The notes beneath the pieces were generated by a model, which made no database searches, was not told the DNA's origin, and saw only the letters and a list, made by a program, of their open reading frames with translations. Shown one piece after another: positions 60,894-64,000 of a stretch of DNA of 64,000 bases. Source of the stretch: Nevskia sp. (GTDB lineage: Bacteria; Pseudomonadota; Gammaproteobacteria; Nevskiales; Nevskiaceae); contig NZ_JAKFUM010000010.1 of NCBI RefSeq assembly GCF_021732705.1, positions 124,001-188,000 on the forward strand, given 5' to 3'. The first letter of the stretch is position 1. Each line of letters begins with the position of its first letter. A program made the translations under genes and the position numbers.

Positions 60894-62168
60894 TCAGGGC
60901 AGTGGCAGCAGGCTCGCCAATACGGCGGGCGGCGAAACAGTGCGAATGCTCCAGACCACGACAGCCGAGCCATCATCGTCAATCGCCGCTGCCGCGAAAT
61001 CCGCATAGTCCGTCGATACCCGCTGGTTGCCGCCAACGCGCGCGCCACGGGCATCCAGGCGCTGCATCGCCACGACAGGCGGAAGGCAGCAGAAGTCGGC
61101 TTCGGTCGCGGGCCATGCGATCACCGCCTGTCCGGCAAGATTCATGTCGACGCTGACGCGGCCACCGATGAGCACCAAGTCGCCAGCAGCGACGACGGGC
61201 CCCGCTCGATCACGGCTGTCATAGCGGCGCGCCAGCACGTCGTAGCCGCTGAATCCTCCGCCACCGACCGAATGGGATTGTTGCCAGACGACCACCATGC
61301 TGCTGCCGTCCTCGGTCATGTCGACATCGGGGTCGTAGGCGCCGGCGTCCGAGCGCGTGTCGACGCGAAAGGCGAGCCCCTGGGGAATGCCGCGGGGGCT
61401 CAGCCGACGGGCAAACACCGCATTCGGGCCGATGCCATCGCGCGTGCCCCAGACGACCACTGCATTTCCGGCGCCGTCGCTGGCCACCGCCGGTGCGGAC
61501 TGCTCGAATACGCCAATCACCGGCACCGGATCCGTGATGCTTGCGGCGATCGTCGCCACACGACCGATCGGCGTGCCTGTCGACGTGAAACGTTGGGCCT
61601 TGACGCTGCTGCTCCCTAACTCGATCGCGCCGTACGGAATCAGAATCGGTATCGCGATCTGACGCACGCCACGCCATGCGATCACGAAATCGCCGTCGTC
61701 GTCGATCGCAACATCGCTTCCGGTTGACGATTCGTTTCGGAACTCGGCTGCCCGCACGGAGGCCACCAGCTGGCCATCCGGCCGAAAGCTGCGTGCATTG
61801 ACGCCCTCCGAGCCGTTCTCATCCGACCCTTCCCAGGTGACCACAAAATCACCGCGGCGATTTACCGCGATTCGAAGCGACGTTGCAGATCGTCCGTCGG
61901 ATGGCTTGAGCAGGAGCGGCGCACCCGCCGGGGTGCCATCGGCCAGAAATCGCCGCGCCGTGATCGCGCCGGCGAAACCGCGCCACGCGCTGACGAAGCC
62001 GCCATCGGCGCGTCGCCCGACCACCGCCTCCAGCGCCGTCTCGGACGGATCACTGAGCCTGAACGAAGACGACGTGGCGTCCGCGGTACCGGCAGCAGCG
62101 GTCACCAGAGTCGCGACTGCCAGGCGGCAGATGGCAGCGATTTTCTTGACGCGAGGCGCTGCAGACAT
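60894..62168 (-). CDS. Secreted beta-repeat protein of unknown function
   Basis: A 424-residue exported protein (signal peptide AVATLVTAAAGTADATS). At least six ~55-60-residue repeats end in a DDDGDFVIAW / NRRGDFVVTW / DGAGNAVVVW-type motif, each followed by a Arg-rich segment (NARSFRPDG, VKAQRFTSTG, FARRLSPRG). The same repeat type occurs in large secreted proteins of Gammaproteobacteria and Myxobacteria and predicts a beta-propeller. Function unknown. One CCLP Cys pair is present. It stands alone with its own terminator. Confidence 0.7.
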   Translation of the reverse strand: MSAAPRVKKIAAICRLAVATLVTAAAGTADATSSSFRLSDPSETALEAVVGRRADGGFVSAWRGFAGAITARRFLADGTPAGAPLLLKPSDGRSATSLRIAVNRRGDFVVTWEGSDENGSEGVNARSFRPDGQLVASVRAAEFRNESSTGSDVAIDDDGDFVIAWRGVRQIAIPILIPYGAIELGSSSVKAQRFTSTGTPIGRVATIAASITDPVPVIGVFEQSAPAVASDGAGNAVVVWGTRDGIGPNAVFARRLSPRGIPQGLAFRVDTRSDAGAYDPDVDMTEDGSSMVVVWQQSHSVGGGGFSGYDVLARRYDSRDRAGPVVAAGDLVLIGGRVSVDMNLAGQAVIAWPATEADFCCLPPVVAMQRLDARGARVGGNQRVSTDYADFAAAAIDDDGSAVVVWSIRTVSPPAVLASLLPLP

Positions 62169-62399
62169 GGCATGGGTCCGAGAGGGTGGAGGCCCGAACG
62201 TTAGCGAACCGCCTTATTCGTCGGTATCCGCCGTTCGAATGATCATTGCTGCCCGATCAGGGCCGTTCGATCGCAAACCCGCACGACGCGCGAGGATGCA
62301 ATCGCAACGCGCAACCGCCTCGATCCCTTCGAAACTTCGAAATTTGACGACGCGGCGGCGTCCGGAAAACGCAGCATCAAATCACGTGTGGTACTGGCC

Positions 62400-64000
62400 T
62401 TACTTCGCAAACGCCCGCGCGTTCTGGAACATCCGGAACCACGGCGTCTTGCCGTCCCAGGCCTTGGGCCAGAACGACCCAGAAACTCCGGCAATCGTCC
62501 GCTCCGGATGCGGCATCAGGATGGTCACGCGGCCATCGGCGTTGGTGACCGATGCGATGCCCGCCGGCGAGCCGTTCGGGTTCGCCGGATAGCGGGTCGC
62601 GACCCGGCCGCGGTTGTCGATGTAGCGCATCGCCACCCCACCCGCCGCTTCCAGTACGACCTGATCAGCCGCGTTGCCGAACTCGGCTCGACCTTCGCCA
62701 TGGGCGACGGCGATCGGCATCCGCGTGCCGGCCATGCCCTGGAAGAACATCGACTTGCTGTCCGTCAGCTCGACCATGCTCCAGCGCGCTTCGAACTGCT
62801 CGCTGCGGTTGCGGCGGAACGCCGGCCAGGCTTCGGCACCGGGGACGATGCCCTTCAGCGCGGCCATCATCTGGCAGCCGTTGCAGACGCCGAGCGCGAA
62901 GCGGTCGTCCTTGGCGAGGAAACCTTCGAAGGTGTCGCGGGCACGCGCGTTGAACAGGATCGAGCGCGCCCAGCCCAAGCCGGCACCGAGTACGTCGCCG
63001 TAGCTGAAGCCACCTGCAGCGGCGAAGCCGGCGAAGTCCGCCAGCTGCACGCGGCCTTCGAGGATGTCGCTCATGTGGACGTCGACGGCGTCGAAGCCAG
63101 CGGCGTGGAAGCCGTAGGCCATCTCGACCTGGCCGTTGACCCCCTGCTCGCGCAGCACGGCGACCTTGGGACGCTTGCCGATGTGCGCGGCAGCGACCGG
63201 GGCCGACGGATCGAAGGTCAGCTTCACGGTGATGCCCGGATCGGCCATGTCGCCGGCGCTGTCGAACTCTTCGCGCGTGCAGTCCGGGTTGTCGCGCAAG
63301 CTCGCGATGCGGTGGCTGGTTTCGGCCCAGTTGCGGTACAGCGTCTGGACTTCGTCGCTGAACACGGTCTTGGCACCAAAGGTGATCGTGATCTTTTCAT
63401 CCGCACTCGATTCGCCAATCAGCCCGGCGTGCAGGCCGGCGGCGCGAGCGCTGGCGACAGCGGCATCGACATCAGCCGCACGCAGTTGGACAACGAAGCC
63501 GAGTTCCTCGTTGAACAGGGCGGCGACCGGATCGGGGCCGAGCGCGTCGAGCGCGACATCGATACCGCTTCGGCCGGCGAAGGCCATCTCGCAGAGGGTG
63601 ACGAACAGGCCGCCGTCGGAGCGGTCGTGATACGCCAGCAGCTTGCCCGCCGCGTTCATCGCTTGCAGCCAGCCGAAGGCCGCCTTGAGGCGCGCCGGAT
63701 CGTCGAGATCCGGTGCGGTGTCACCAACCGCACCGAACACCTGCGCCAGCGCCGAGCCGCCAAGGCGGTTCTTGCCGGCGCCGAGGTCGACCAGCATCAG
63801 GCGGCTGGCGGCTTCGGCCTTGAGCTGCGGCGTCAGGGTCTTGCGCACGTCGGCGACCGGTGCGAACGCGGTGATCACCAGGCTCAGCGGCGAGGTCTGC
63901 ACCTTGGTCTCGCCGTCCTGCTGCCAGACCGACTTCATCGACAGCGAATCCTTGCCGACCGGAATCGCGATCCCGAGTGCCGGGCACAGCTCGCGGCCGA
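62400..64000 (-). CDS. purL: Phosphoribosylformylglycinamidine synthase, C-terminal part (cut by window end)
   Basis: Fourth step of purine synthesis: converts FGAR to FGAM using glutamine. Only the last ~533 codons are in the window. The track begins at an internal Met, but the frame runs on upstream through IPVGKDSLSMKSVW, a PurL motif. The second AIRS-like domain is followed by a fused glutamine amidotransferase domain with nucleophile Cys in LGVCNGCQMMAAL, a His in AVAHGEGRAEF and the terminal HPERTIAG. This is the large (~1290-residue) proteobacterial form. Confidence 0.96.
   Translation of the reverse strand, partial: GRELCPALGIAIPVGKDSLSMKSVWQQDGETKVQTSPLSLVITAFAPVADVRKTLTPQLKAEAASRLMLVDLGAGKNRLGGSALAQVFGAVGDTAPDLDDPARLKAAFGWLQAMNAAGKLLAYHDRSDGGLFVTLCEMAFAGRSGIDVALDALGPDPVAALFNEELGFVVQLRAADVDAAVASARAAGLHAGLIGESSADEKITITFGAKTVFSDEVQTLYRNWAETSHRIASLRDNPDCTREEFDSAGDMADPGITVKLTFDPSAPVAAAHIGKRPKVAVLREQGVNGQVEMAYGFHAAGFDAVDVHMSDILEGRVQLADFAGFAAAGGFSYGDVLGAGLGWARSILFNARARDTFEGFLAKDDRFALGVCNGCQMMAALKGIVPGAEAWPAFRRNRSEQFEARWSMVELTDSKSMFFQGMAGTRMPIAVAHGEGRAEFGNAADQVVLEAAGGVAMRYIDNRGRVATRYPANPNGSPAGIASVTNADGRVTILMPHPERTIAGVSGSFWPKAWDGKTPWFRMFQNARAFAK

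Overview
The window is GC-rich bacterial chromosome with tightly packed genes, many start/stop overlaps and Shine-Dalgarno sites. Gene content is Gram-negative and gammaproteobacterial: mreBCD-mrdA-rodA-mltB-rlpA-dacA-ybeD-lipB, a complete mlaFEDCB+mlaA set, purL with a fused amidotransferase domain, purU, hslO and gatCAB. The DUF1302/DUF1329/YCF48/RND cluster, winged-helix kinase-TPR fusions and DGNFYGTT-type repeat proteins fit the Nevskiales/Xanthomonadales side best (Nevskia/Solimonas-like). That placement is inferred from gene content, not from a marker tree. No rRNA, tRNA, CRISPR array, transposase or phage gene was seen.

Layout. 0-2.3 kb: msrB, a cysteine hydrolase and a 2OG-Fe dioxygenase. 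2.3-9.2 kb (minus): an envelope transport operon DUF1302-DUF1329-YCF48-RND with a strong terminator inside it. 9.6-15.8 kb: a membrane-anchored strictosidine-synthase-like propeller, an acyl-CoA ligase, a patatin with membrane helices inserted in its hydrolase domain, and a hotdog thioesterase. This block looks devoted to acyl chains and hydrophobic compounds. 15.8-21.9 kb (minus): purU, then DUF1295, a cyclopropane synthase-like enzyme, a NAPE-PLD-like lipoprotein, a secreted protein and a thioredoxin-fold protein, the last four translationally overlapped. 22-23.3 kb: two tandem DUF4398 lipoproteins and an orphan barstar. 23.3-30.6 kb: a winged-helix/Ser-Thr kinase/TPR membrane protein, divergent from a 1320-residue surface repeat protein with Ig repeats and a GlyGly-CTERM tail, then a small Cys-rich protein.

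30.7-35.4 kb (minus): SET-domain protein, hslO, and gatCAB. 35.7-48.6 kb (plus): the cell-elongation and septal wall block from mreB to dacA, then ybeD, three orphan genes and lipB. A tandem 29-bp palindromic repeat array starts at the mreB stop codon. 48.7-52.7 kb: the Mla phospholipid transport genes in one run. 53-54.6 kb: a second DGxxYGTT-type repeat protein. 54.6-62.2 kb: looser accessory DNA with an MpaB/Lcp-like protein, a MepA-like peptidase, lldD, several hypotheticals and several non-coding inverted-repeat elements. 62.4-64 kb: the 3' part of purL, cut by the window edge.

Together the window is dominated by cell-envelope functions: wall elongation, phospholipid trafficking, lipid modification, and export and display of large repeat proteins. 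The least explained parts are the overlapped lipid-modification operon, the membrane-inserted patatin, the kinase/repeat-protein pair with 10-bp-phased repeats between them, the Cys-rich small protein, and the mreB-derived repeat array.
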